Below, piece by piece: positions 8,546 to 16,588 of a DNA stretch of 64,000 nucleotides. The DNA comes from CBDFGQ01 sp965247295 (GTDB lineage Bacteria > Chloroflexota > Dehalococcoidia > Lucifugimonadales > JAGWBF01). The DNA lies in NCBI GenBank assembly GCA_965247295.1, contig CBDFGQ010000005.1, forward strand, positions 124,001 through 188,000, read 5' to 3'. Under the pieces are notes generated by a model. The model ran no database searches. It saw nothing but the letters and a program-made list of their open reading frames with translations, and had not been told where the DNA came from. A program made the position numbers and the translations under genes. Numbering within the stretch: the stretch's first letter is position 1; the number at the start of each line of letters is the position of its first letter.

Positions 8546-9667
8546 CTATCCCGCCGCCGTACGAGCCGGCCGGAACCCCACCTTGGGCAGGGTCACCTCC
8601 AAAGCATGGAGCACATCCCTGATATCATCCTCCGACACCTGCCCCATATGGCCTATCCGGAACGCCTTGCCCTGCAAGCTACCCTGGGCCCCAGCCACCA
8701 CCACCGAGTGCTCCGTCCGCAGGAGCTCCGTCATTTTTGCGCCATCCACCCCTGGGGGCACCTTGACGGCGGTCACGGTGTTGGAGGCGCAGCTCTCTTC
8801 CGGCAATAGTTCAAGACCCAGGTCCTTCACTCCCTGGCGGGTCATATTGGCGATGCGGGCGTGGCGGGCGAAAACTCCCTCCATGCCCTCCTCCAGCATC
8901 ATCTCCAGCGCTACATCCAGACCGTAAAACACCGACACGTTGGGAGTCCAGGGCGTCTGGCCCTGCTCCAGGTAGCGCTGGGCCGACGGAAGGTCAAAAT
9001 AGTATCGGGGCATCCTGGCGCTTTCCCGGGCCTCCCAGGCCCTCTCGCTAAGGCTGATAAAGGACAGCCCCGGGGGGACCATAAGTCCCTTCTGGGAGGC
9101 GGTGCACACCACATCGCAGCTCCACCGGTCCACAGGCAGGGGCAGGCAACCCAGGCTGCTTATCGCGTCCACCAGCAGCAGGGCACCGGACTCCTCCCTC
9201 ACAACCTCCGATATGGTCTCCAGGTCATTGGTGACTCCCGAGGATGTCTCGTTGTGGGTTATAAGGACAGCCTTTATCTGCGGGTTGTCCCCGAGAGCCC
9301 GGCGGATGGCTTCCGGATCGGCCGCAGTGCCCCACTCGAAGTCTAGCTTTATGACCTCGACCCCACAGGCCCCGGCCATTTCAGCAAAGCGGTCTCCAAA
9401 GTAGCCGACGCTCACGGCCAGTACCGCGTCCCCCGGAGACAGAGTATTCACCACAGCGGCCTCCAGGCTCCCGGTACCCGAGGCGGTGAGGATGTACAGC
9501 CGGTTCTGGGTCATGAAGACCCGCTTCAGATTCTCCGTAATGCGGTGCATAAGATCCCCGAACTCGGGGCCCCGGTGATTGATCATGGGGTTGCCCATAG
9601 CTTCCAACACGTCGTCCGGGCACGGAGTGGGGCCGGGGACCCTGAGGTTCTGCCTGGGGAATTTCAC
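8546..9667 (-). CDS. Class V aminotransferase (alanine-glyoxylate / serine-pyruvate type)
   Basis: A 373-residue PLP enzyme. The N-terminal RVPGPTPCPDDVLEAM and MINHRGPEF are typical of the alanine-glyoxylate/serine-pyruvate group. D167 in LVDAISSLG should contact the PLP pyridine nitrogen, and K193 in TASQKGLMVPPG is the Schiff-base lysine. Next to serA, it may serve as the phosphohydroxypyruvate or hydroxypyruvate aminotransferase, as in lineages lacking a normal SerC; that role is inferred from context. The GTG start lies inside the end of tyrS (4-base overlap) and has GGAGG five bases upstream, so the two are translationally coupled. Confidence 0.88.
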   Translation of the reverse strand: MKFPRQNLRVPGPTPCPDDVLEAMGNPMINHRGPEFGDLMHRITENLKRVFMTQNRLYILTASGTGSLEAAVVNTLSPGDAVLAVSVGYFGDRFAEMAGACGVEVIKLDFEWGTAADPEAIRRALGDNPQIKAVLITHNETSSGVTNDLETISEVVREESGALLLVDAISSLGCLPLPVDRWSCDVVCTASQKGLMVPPGLSFISLSERAWEARESARMPRYYFDLPSAQRYLEQGQTPWTPNVSVFYGLDVALEMMLEEGMEGVFARHARIANMTRQGVKDLGLELLPEESCASNTVTAVKVPPGVDGAKMTELLRTEHSVVVAGAQGSLQGKAFRIGHMGQVSEDDIRDVLHALEVTLPKVGFRPARTAAG

Positions 9668-10869
9668 TGTACCTCCTTATCGGCCGGATGCACCTTGACG
9701 TAGCCGCGCTTTCCGACCTTCACGATATCTCCCTCATTCCAAGCCGCCACGTCAGATTGGACCCCTACACCATTGAGCTCTACGGCCCCTTGACGGATGA
9801 GCCGCTTCGCCTCGCTGCGGCTTATGTTGGGAAATGTCTTGTGGATCATGTCCGACGCAGATGTGTCCAACGCGGAGTAATAGAACATCTCCACCGTCTC
9901 CGGCACCTCCCTACACTGGACAACCCTCTCGAAATACTCCTCTGCTTTCCGCGCCTCTCGCGGGTCGTGGAACTGCTCCGTGATGTCACGGGCCAGCCGC
10001 TTCTTGAGCTCCATGGGGTTTACCGAGTCCTCCTTCAGGTCGCGGTCCATCTCCGCAAGCTCCTCATCAGAGACATCGGTGAGGTACTCGAAGTACTCCA
10101 TAACGTGGCTATCCTGGATCGACATCACCTTGCCATACATGTCGTTGGGAGGGTCCTCGACCGCGATGTAGTTGCCCAGGCTCTTGCTCATCTTCTGCAC
10201 GCCGTCTGTGCCCACCAGCATCGGCATCAGGAAACACTGCTGAGGCCGCTGGCCCTCCATCCCCTGGAGCTCCCGGCCCACCAGCAGGTTGAACTTCTGG
10301 TCGGTGCCGCCGAACTCCACGTCGGCGTTCATGGCCACAGAGTCGTAGGCCTGGAGCAGCGGATACAGGAGCTCCGTTATGGCAATGGGCCGGTGAGCCT
10401 GGTAGCGCCTGGCGAAATCGTCCCGCTCCAGGAACTGGGCGATGGTAAACCGCTTGGAGAGGCCGATGACGTCGGCCAGACCAAATTTCTCAAACCACTC
10501 GCTCTGCCAGACCGCCTGGGTGCGCTCCCTGTCCACCACCTTGAAGAACTGGCGCATGTACGAGTCGGCGTTGGCCACCACCTCCTCGTGGGTAAGCATG
10601 GGCCGAGTCGCCGACTGGCCGCTGGGGTCTCCTATCTGGGCGGTCCAGTCCCCTACGATCAATGTTACCTGGTGGCCCAGCTCTTGAAGCTGGCGCAGCT
10701 TGCGAAGACCCACAACGTGTCCCAGATGAATGTCCGGCCGGCTGGGATCGAACCCCATCTTCAGGCGCAGGGGTTTACCCTGCTGGAGGAGCCTGACGAA
10801 CTCCTCCTTCAGGATTATTTCGCTGACCCCGCGCTGGGTTATTTTCCGAAGGGTTACTTCATCTAGCAA
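9664..10869 (-). CDS. tyrS: Tyrosyl-tRNA synthetase
   Basis: A 401-residue class I aminoacyl-tRNA synthetase that charges tRNA-Tyr. The HIGH-type motif is HLGH (48-51) and the second signature KMSKS is intact (226-230). The stretch FGGTDQKFNLLVGR near 186 lies in the catalytic fold. An S4-like RNA-binding domain occupies the C-terminus from about 335 (SRSEAKRLIRQGAVELNG). The intact KMSKS and overall length fit the TyrZ-like bacterial subgroup. The apparent start is TTG. It overlaps the aminotransferase gene by 4 bases. No T-box or other leader is seen upstream; ribF precedes it by only 27 bases. Confidence 0.95.
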   Translation of the reverse strand: MLDEVTLRKITQRGVSEIILKEEFVRLLQQGKPLRLKMGFDPSRPDIHLGHVVGLRKLRQLQELGHQVTLIVGDWTAQIGDPSGQSATRPMLTHEEVVANADSYMRQFFKVVDRERTQAVWQSEWFEKFGLADVIGLSKRFTIAQFLERDDFARRYQAHRPIAITELLYPLLQAYDSVAMNADVEFGGTDQKFNLLVGRELQGMEGQRPQQCFLMPMLVGTDGVQKMSKSLGNYIAVEDPPNDMYGKVMSIQDSHVMEYFEYLTDVSDEELAEMDRDLKEDSVNPMELKKRLARDITEQFHDPREARKAEEYFERVVQCREVPETVEMFYYSALDTSASDMIHKTFPNISRSEAKRLIRQGAVELNGVGVQSDVAAWNEGDIVKVGKRGYVKVHPADKEVQ

Positions 10870-10896
10870 CCGGTCACCTCGGGTGAACGGGCCGGC

Positions 10897-11844
10897 TCAC
10901 GGGCCCTCCGCCAGGACTGGGGGCGGACTGGAGAGAGCGGCATGCGCCTGCTCCACGTCTACCTTCATCTGCGCAACGAGGTCCTCCACGCTGGAAAATG
11001 CCAGCTCATCCCTTAACCGGCGGGCGAACTCGAGGGTCAGAGACTTCCCGTAAAGGTCTCCCTGGAATTCCATCAAAAAGGCCTCCACCGTCCGTTGCCC
11101 CTCGCCAAAGGTCGGGCGGACCCCAATGCTTGTGGCGGCCCGGTACCGCTGGCCCTCTACCATAGCCCAGGTGGCGTAGATACCGTCGGCTGGAATAACC
11201 AGATGAGGGTCCAGTGACAGGTTAGCGGTGGGAAACCCCAGCGTCTGTCCACGGCTCTCTCCCCTCACGACGGTGCCGGTGAGTGAGTAGCGGCGGCCCA
11301 ACATGGCGCTGGCGCCCTCCACGTCCCCCTCGCCGATCATGCCCCTAATGACGCTACTTTTGATCGCCGCCGTTCCGATGCTGACCGGGCCCACGGACTC
11401 CACCCAGAACTCCATCTCGGCTCCAAGTCGCTGGAGCGTGGGAATATCTCCCTCCCGTCCATGGCCAAGGGCAAAGTCTGGACCGACCACCAGCCCCTTT
11501 ACCCGCAGCTTTGCAGACAGGAGCGCCATGAACTCGGTTGCGGTGAGGAGGGACAGCTCCCTGGTGAATTCCACGCTGATGACCACGTCTATACCCTGGT
11601 CCTTCAGCAGGGCAACCCGGTCCTCGTGTGTGTTGATGTAGCGGATGTCCAGACCGGGCTTCAGCACGAGACGTGGATGATTACGGAAGGTGAGTACGGC
11701 GGTCAGGAGCCCTTGGGCCCCAGCCGCGGCCTTGAGGTGCCGCAGCAACTCACGATGGCCCAGGTGTACTCCGTCGAAGGTCCCAATGGTGAGAACGGTA
11801 TCCTTGGGGGGCGACGCCTTGGCCAACTCTTGATGGAACGTCAT
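10897..11844 (-). CDS. ribF: Bifunctional riboflavin kinase / FAD synthetase
   Basis: A 315-residue enzyme that converts riboflavin to FMN and then FAD. The nucleotidyltransferase domain opens with LTIGTFDGVHLGHRELL (residues about 18-34). The C-terminal flavokinase domain shows GFPTANLSLDPHLVIPADGIYA near 204-225 and the usual ending with RRLRDELAFSSVEDLVAQM. Its product would supply cofactor to the flavoenzymes in this window. It sits between aroF and tyrS on the same strand, probably in one transcription unit. Confidence 0.94.
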   Translation of the reverse strand: MTFHQELAKASPPKDTVLTIGTFDGVHLGHRELLRHLKAAAGAQGLLTAVLTFRNHPRLVLKPGLDIRYINTHEDRVALLKDQGIDVVISVEFTRELSLLTATEFMALLSAKLRVKGLVVGPDFALGHGREGDIPTLQRLGAEMEFWVESVGPVSIGTAAIKSSVIRGMIGEGDVEGASAMLGRRYSLTGTVVRGESRGQTLGFPTANLSLDPHLVIPADGIYATWAMVEGQRYRAATSIGVRPTFGEGQRTVEAFLMEFQGDLYGKSLTLEFARRLRDELAFSSVEDLVAQMKVDVEQAHAALSSPPPVLAEGP

Positions 11845-11932
11845 CCGGACTCACTTCGTTTGATACTACTTTAGTCGGCCCCTATAGACGTGGCCCACCC
11901 CACAGGCCGGTCGCGCCTCGCCCCGGCCGGCC

Positions 11933-12961
11933 CTAGCTCGGCGTGGCCGTCGGCACCCTTCCCAGCGCCTGGGCCACTGCCCGTACCTGGACCATCATGG
12001 TCCGAAAACCCTCGAACGTAAGGGCCTGGGCACCATCGCACTTGGCTGCCATCGGATCGGGATGGACGTCCACGATGATGCCATGGGAGCCGGCGGCCAC
12101 CGCCGCGAGGGTCATTGGGGCCACCAGGCTGGCCCTTCCGGTGCTGTGGCTGGGGTCGGCGATTATGGGCAAGTGGCTGAGGCTCTTTATCATTGGAATG
12201 GCCGACAGGTCCATGGTGAAGCGAGTGCCCGTTTCGAAGGTACGAATGCCCCGCTCGCACAAGATAACCTGGCTGTTGCCACCGGAGAGGACGTACTCCG
12301 CAGATAGGAGCCACTCCTCATATGAGGAAGCAAATCCCCGCTTGAGGAGGACTGGCTTCCTGACCTTGCCCACGGCATCCAGAAGATTGAAGTTCTGAGC
12401 GTTGCGGGTGCCAACCTGAAGGATGTCGGCGTACTGGGCCACCATGCCCACATCCTCGGGCGCCATCACCTCGGTTACCACGGGAAGGCCCGTCTCGAGG
12501 CTGGCCTTGGCCAGGAGCTGGAGGCCGTGGACGCCCATGCCGCGGAAGCTGTAGGGAGAGCTGCGAGGCTTGAAGGCGCCGCCCCGCAGGATATTCGCCC
12601 CCGCCGCCTTAACCGCACGAGCTGTGGACAGCACCTGCTCCTCGTTCTCCACCGCGCAGGGTCCCGCCATGACGACCATCTGATCGGTCCCGATGGCCAC
12701 TTCGCCCACCCTGACTACGGTATCCTCGCTCTTGAACTCCCGGCTGGAGAGCTTGTAGGCCTTGGAGATGGGAACCACCTCCAGGACCCCCGGTAGGACC
12801 GCCAGCTCATCCTTCAGCTCCAGATAGGTCTGGCCCAGCACACCTACCACGGTGCGTTCCACGCCCTCCGACAGGTGCGCCTTGAGCCCCTGGCCCTCTA
12901 TTCGCTTCCGGACGCCCTCCAGCTCCTCCCTGGTACTGTCCTTTCGCATTACCACGATCAT
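11933..12961 (-). CDS. aroF: 3-deoxy-7-phosphoheptulonate synthase (DAHP synthase, AroF/KDOPS-like type)
   Basis: A 342-residue enzyme condensing phosphoenolpyruvate and erythrose 4-phosphate, the first step of the shikimate pathway. An N-terminal ferredoxin-like regulatory domain (first 70 or so residues, MIVVMRKDSTREELEGV) precedes the barrel, as in the Thermotoga-type enzyme. Barrel motifs are MAGPCAVENEEQ (near 98), RGGAFKPRSSPYSFRG (near 121), LLKRGFASSYEEWLLSAEY and DPSHSTGRASLV. It lies downstream of aroH and trpA on the same strand, so three aromatic pathway genes are grouped. Confidence 0.94.
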   Translation of the reverse strand: MIVVMRKDSTREELEGVRKRIEGQGLKAHLSEGVERTVVGVLGQTYLELKDELAVLPGVLEVVPISKAYKLSSREFKSEDTVVRVGEVAIGTDQMVVMAGPCAVENEEQVLSTARAVKAAGANILRGGAFKPRSSPYSFRGMGVHGLQLLAKASLETGLPVVTEVMAPEDVGMVAQYADILQVGTRNAQNFNLLDAVGKVRKPVLLKRGFASSYEEWLLSAEYVLSGGNSQVILCERGIRTFETGTRFTMDLSAIPMIKSLSHLPIIADPSHSTGRASLVAPMTLAAVAAGSHGIIVDVHPDPMAAKCDGAQALTFEGFRTMMVQVRAVAQALGRVPTATPS

Positions 12962-13079
12962 GCCCGGCTGTCCTTTCCCACAGTAACTCTCAAAAGCGAG
13001 TAAGACCTTGGGTAGATACGCTTTATGCCCTCCGAGCCATCGGCCCCTACTGGACCTTCGGCCCTGGCAGCGCCGTAGA

Positions 13080-13451
13080 TCAAGACTCTAGTCCCTCCGA
13101 CCTCAGGTTTACGGCACCCCTCAGATATACGTTCACCAGATCCCGGGGTTCCTTGTCGGTATTTACAAGTATAAGGACACGAATGCAGCGGGACAAGCTG
13201 TTCGGCACCGCCATCTCGTGGCCGCACATGAGGGCCGTATTGCTCCATCCCTTTTGCCGCACCGCCGTGGCTGGAAAGGCGGCGTTCAGGTCCTGCGTGG
13301 TGGTGAATATGGCGGCAGCCACCTGACCCTTCTGGATGTTATTCGCCTCGACCATCTTGTCGAAAAGCTCTTCAGTCGCGGCATAGATTGCCGCTTTGGT
13401 ATTCTCGTCGGCAGTGATCGCGCCCCGAACGCCACGACACATCGTCATCAC
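13080..13451 (-). CDS. aroH: Chorismate mutase, AroH class
   Basis: A 123-residue protein of the small trimeric AroH fold, which turns chorismate into prephenate for phenylalanine and tyrosine. The opening CRGVRGAITADENTKAAI and the stretch AIFTTTQDLNAAFPA are diagnostic; the first arginines (RGVRG) contribute to the active site in this family. The start ATG overlaps the trpA stop by 4 bases, which implies coupled translation. AroF follows after 118 bases. Confidence 0.92.
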   Translation of the reverse strand: MMTMCRGVRGAITADENTKAAIYAATEELFDKMVEANNIQKGQVAAAIFTTTQDLNAAFPATAVRQKGWSNTALMCGHEMAVPNSLSRCIRVLILVNTDKEPRDLVNVYLRGAVNLRSEGLES

Positions 13452-14269
13452 TTGGGCCCTCCTCTGACGGAAAGGGCGGCCCCTCTGAGTTCAAGAACGA
13501 ACCGCCGAACCCTGTCCACCAGCTCCCGCCTGGGGGCGTCCGTGATCACCTGTATCAGGGCGCTGCCCACCGCCGCGGCCTGTGCGCCCGTTCCGATGGA
13601 AACAAGGTGTTCATTCCGAGATATGCCGAACCCCGCGACCAGGGGCAGGTCTGTATGCTTACGGACACGTTCGAGGAGACGGAACAGGCCCGGCGACACC
13701 TCATGCCGGGCTCCCGTGATGCCCGTCAAGCTCACGCAGTAGATGAAGCCCGAAGCGGTACGGGAGGCCCGCTCGATGCGCGAATCGGTGCTTGTAGGGG
13801 CCAATAGAGGTATGACATGGACGCCCCGAGGCCCGCACTGTTCCAGCAGGGGGCCCGACTCCTCGGGCGGCAGATCCACCACTATGACTCCGTCCAATCC
13901 CGCCCGCTGGGCCTCCTCGGCGAATCTAGGCAGGCCGTAGCTGAGGAAGGGATTGTAGTAGCCCATCAGGATCAGAGGTGTCTCCGGGACCCGGCTGCGC
14001 AGCTCCCTCACCAGCTCCAGGCAGCTATCAACCGTTACCCCGTTCTGAAGGGCGTGGAAGTTCGAGTACTGGATGGTAAGACCGTCGGCCAGGGGGTCGC
14101 TGAATGGCACGCCAAGCTCAATGCAGTCGGCGCCGGCCTCGACCAGCGCCGGAACAAGCTCTCTGGTAGCCTCCAGATCGGGATATCCGGCGGTCAGATA
14201 CAGGATTAGTCCCGTCCTGCCCTTTCCCTGGAGCTCCCTGAACTTCTGGGCGATCCTGTCCTGAGTCAA
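13448..14269 (-). CDS. trpA: Tryptophan synthase alpha chain
   Basis: A 273-residue alpha subunit cleaving indole-3-glycerol phosphate to indole. Catalytic acids lie in IELGVPFSDPLADG. Further signatures are LYLTAGYPD near 20, VIVVDLPPEESGP and YCVSLTGITGAR. An open frame continues upstream to 14482 but would run into the CPBP gene. TTG at 14269 has AGGGG seven bases upstream and places the usual RIAQKFREL at the N-terminus, so it is chosen. No trpB or other trp gene is in the window; the partner subunit must be elsewhere. Confidence 0.93.
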   Translation of the reverse strand: MTQDRIAQKFRELQGKGRTGLILYLTAGYPDLEATRELVPALVEAGADCIELGVPFSDPLADGLTIQYSNFHALQNGVTVDSCLELVRELRSRVPETPLILMGYYNPFLSYGLPRFAEEAQRAGLDGVIVVDLPPEESGPLLEQCGPRGVHVIPLLAPTSTDSRIERASRTASGFIYCVSLTGITGARHEVSPGLFRLLERVRKHTDLPLVAGFGISRNEHLVSIGTGAQAAAVGSALIQVITDAPRRELVDRVRRFVLELRGAALSVRGGPK

Positions 14270-14321
14270 ACTCGCTGCCCCTGATAACGTTCGTAACAGT
14301 ATATCACATAGGTCTCCTCGC

Positions 14322-15041
14322 CTAGCCCGCAACGCTGATGGCGAAAGCCAGGGCGTTCTGAAGGGCGTGGGCGGAGAAGGAACTCCATATGGAGCCGGTC
14401 TTATGGTAAAGCCAGGCCAAAAGCATCCCGGTAACGAAGATGGGCGGAACGAATATTGGCCGGTCGATGTGTGCCAGCGCAAATAGGGCGGAGCTGGCCA
14501 CGGCGGCGCCCAATATCCCTAACCAGCCCGCCAGACCGGGGAATACAAAGCCCCTGAAAAAGACCTCCTCCACCAAGGGAGCCCACAACACTACCACGGC
14601 GAAGCTGAGTATTACCCCGGGCCCTCCCATAACCAGATCGTCGGGCACGGACTGGGGAATATCCCCGCCCAGCAACCGTACCACTCCCAGATAGGCCCCC
14701 GAGAGGGCCAGGCTTGCCACCAGCACCGCCGGCGGCAGCAGTAACAGGGAGGAGTTTCCCGACGCGGGCCGGTGAAACCCAAGGCTAACCAGGGATAAAC
14801 CATGCCTGAGGGGGCCCATAACCCAGGTCACGAAGAGGATTATCCCGTAGGCCGATGCTCCGATCAGGGCGAATTCCAGCCCGGAAGACAGATCGGAATC
14901 CAGGATAAGACGGGCGAACGCGGAGACTAGTCCCATGACAACGATGCCGCCGGCTATCAGCAAAATCCCAATAGCCACATCGGCCGTCTTCCAAGGAACT
15001 GGGCGTAGTCCACTCTTACTGATGCTGGTCACACCGGCCAC
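14322..15041 (-). CDS. CPBP family intramembrane metalloprotease (CAAX protease-like)
   Basis: A 239-residue membrane protein with about six hydrophobic segments. The Abi/CPBP motifs are all present: E158-E159 with R163 (EEVFFRG), H191 in ALAHIDRP, and H225 with N229 near the C-terminus (SAHALQNALAF). These are the zinc-binding and catalytic residues of Rce1-type prenyl-protein or self-immunity proteases. The substrate is unknown. The start is GTG. It is the first gene of the minus-strand run and has a promoter-like element just upstream. Confidence 0.85.
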   Translation of the reverse strand: MAGVTSISKSGLRPVPWKTADVAIGILLIAGGIVVMGLVSAFARLILDSDLSSGLEFALIGASAYGIILFVTWVMGPLRHGLSLVSLGFHRPASGNSSLLLLPPAVLVASLALSGAYLGVVRLLGGDIPQSVPDDLVMGGPGVILSFAVVVLWAPLVEEVFFRGFVFPGLAGWLGILGAAVASSALFALAHIDRPIFVPPIFVTGMLLAWLYHKTGSIWSSFSAHALQNALAFAISVAG

Positions 15042-15065
15042 ACCTACGGGTGATACTCAGGCCGG

Positions 15066-15095
15066 ATGATAGCATGGGCTACGTCGGTGGAGCAA
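15066..15095 (-). promoter_or_regulatory. Promoter for CPBP-trpA-aroH-aroF run
   Basis: On the minus strand TTGCTC is followed by an 18-base spacer and TATCAT, with TG one base before the -10 (extended -10). The predicted start of transcription falls about 18 bases before the GTG of the CPBP gene. Prediction from sequence only. Confidence 0.45.
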
Positions 15096-15157
15096 CGGAC
15101 ACGGGATACGGTCGCCGGGGGATACCTGTACACCAGAGGGCGATGGCCGGCCAGGCG

Positions 15158-15207
15158 CTCATGGTTCGACAGTTCTGTCCTGAGCCTGCCGAAGGGCTCA
15201 CCATGAG
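15158..15207. repeat. Dispersed intergenic palindrome
   Basis: CTCATGGT and ACCATGAG are inverted around a core with GTCCTGAGCCTGCCGAAGGG. A related fragment (CGCCCTGAGCGCGTCGAAG) follows near 15261. Elements of this GTCCTGAGCCTGTCGAAGG type are common between genes in many GC-rich environmental bacteria. The 15042-15318 interval holds nothing else recognisable apart from the promoter at its left end. Confidence 0.5.
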
Positions 15208-15318
15208 CGGGGGAACTATCCACGGCTGAACTCACCAAGAGCGAGGGGGTTATATCCGCTCGCCCTGAGCGCGTCGAAGAGAAAGCACGCGGGGATTACC
15301 TGCGCCGTCTCGAAGGCA

Positions 15319-15639
15319 TCACGGGCACGGGGCGGTACCGAAGGTCCTGGTGCCGAACAGCGCGGCCACCGCCGCCACGTCCCCAACGTCCACCGCGCCG
15401 TCGGCGTTCACGTTGGTCGCCTGGGTCTCCGGGGCAACCTGCTCCAGGTCACGGGACACCAGGTACAGGTCCCAGTCCCCCACGCAGCCGTCGCCGTCCA
15501 CGTCCTCGGCCAGCGGCGGAACTACAATGGTCGCGGTGGCGGAGACGGCCACGGTCCCAAAGACGGTCTGCGCCGCCACCACGGTGACGATCACCGACAG
15601 GGCCGCTACGCAGACCAGGACTGCGAGAGCAGGACGCAT
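15319..15639 (-). CDS. Secreted protein with dockerin-like calcium-binding repeats
   Basis: About 106 residues. A hydrophobic N-terminal segment (about residues 3-24, LAVLVCVAALSVIVTVVAA) is followed by QTVFGTVAVSATATI and then two EF-hand-like loops, DVDGDGCVGDWD and NVNADGAVDVGD, about 35 residues apart. That layout matches a type I dockerin pair. Dockerins bind cohesins, but no cohesin is seen here, and free-standing dockerin-like modules have other uses. The N-terminus is clearly related to that of the next protein at 15838-16392. Confidence 0.65.
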   Translation of the reverse strand: MRPALAVLVCVAALSVIVTVVAAQTVFGTVAVSATATIVVPPLAEDVDGDGCVGDWDLYLVSRDLEQVAPETQATNVNADGAVDVGDVAAVAALFGTRTFGTAPCP

Positions 15640-15768
15640 CAAAGGCTGTTGGTCCTCCCGTTCATCCCTTCGTCTCCGGAGGCATCGAACTTACACCCCT
15701 GTCCCTTCGGCTCCAGAGGTATGGCGTTCACATCCCCATCCCTTCGACGGGCCCAAGGCAGGCCCGAT

Positions 15769-15836
15769 TTTCCCCCATTGAGGGGGAAGGGGCCTGACTT
15801 CTCTCCCCCCGATGGGGGAGAGTGGGAGAGGGGGTG
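15769..15836. repeat. C/G-rich hairpin repeat
   Basis: Two adjacent hairpins, TTCCCCCATTGAGGGGGAA and a second with arms CTCTCCCCCC and GGGGGAGAG, followed by GTGGGAGAGGGGGTGG. A similar composite lies at 30381-30464. These look like dispersed intergenic repeats rather than terminators. Confidence 0.55.
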
Positions 15837-15837
15837 G

Positions 15838-16392
15838 CTACTCCGTCGCGTCGACCACGTCCAATAGGACGGAGAAATTCTTTGTTCCCGATGAGAGGGT
15901 TGATTTGGGGGTGAACTCCACATATAGCTTCGAGATGCTTTGTGGACTGAACTCGAATGCTATATCCTGGGCGAAAGTGCCGCCGGCCGTAGTCCGTCTG
16001 AGCTTGAAAATCCCCAGGCCCGGGGCGTCGCCGGTCAACTTGCTGGAATTGCCCGTGCCACTCAAATTGAGAAAGGTGATGGCACCACCCGAGCTTATCC
16101 GGGCGTCGATGAAGATGTTGGCGCCGCCGCTGGGCTCGATGTTCTTGACGTAGAAGCCTACTTCCTTTGTCGCGCCGGCACTCACGGTCCCGAAGCCCAG
16201 GTCCCCGGTGAACACGCTCCCGATGCACGTCGAATCCGCGGGGCCGCAAACGAGCAGGCTCTCCGCTATGGATTGAATGGTCACCGACGCGGTCACCGTC
16301 TTGGTGCCTATGACGCTCTGCACGGCGAAGACCCCGGCCACGGTGGCCAGCGCGGTGGCCAGTATGGCGATGACGTTCCTTCTGCGCATCAT
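15838..16392 (-). CDS. Secreted hypothetical protein with beta-rich body
   Basis: A 184-residue protein. RRRN followed by a hydrophobic run (residues 6-25) looks like a signal peptide or anchor. The body is rich in Thr, Ser, Gly and Val with alternating hydrophobics and looks like an immunoglobulin-like or camelysin-like beta domain (GFGTVSAGATKEVGFYVKN). Two cysteines (in LLVCGPADSTC) may form a disulfide. The start follows GGAGGTGACCC, a good ribosome-binding site. The N-terminal stretch FAVQSVIGTKTVTASVTI parallels AAQTVFGTVAVSATATI in the neighbouring dockerin-like protein. Function unknown. Confidence 0.7.
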   Translation of the reverse strand: MMRRRNVIAILATALATVAGVFAVQSVIGTKTVTASVTIQSIAESLLVCGPADSTCIGSVFTGDLGFGTVSAGATKEVGFYVKNIEPSGGANIFIDARISSGGAITFLNLSGTGNSSKLTGDAPGLGIFKLRRTTAGGTFAQDIAFEFSPQSISKLYVEFTPKSTLSSGTKNFSVLLDVVDATE

Positions 16393-16588
16393 GGGTCACC
16401 TCCTAACCTATCTGGGCATCGAATAGCCATCACTCTGAGCAGTCCAGCGGTGGAGGTTCTAAATGTTCAGAACCTTCGCTTCGCCCAGGCTGACAGACAT
16501 ACAATTGCTTCGAAGCTACCACGAGGCGAATTAATTGGCAAGCCGCGGCGCGAGGTGTAAACTCAAGCTGGATACGGGAGGTGTAACC

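Noticed and set aside
9688..10866. A 392-codon open frame opposite tyrS.
   Set aside because: Antisense shadow of tyrS; no family features and no ribosome-binding site.
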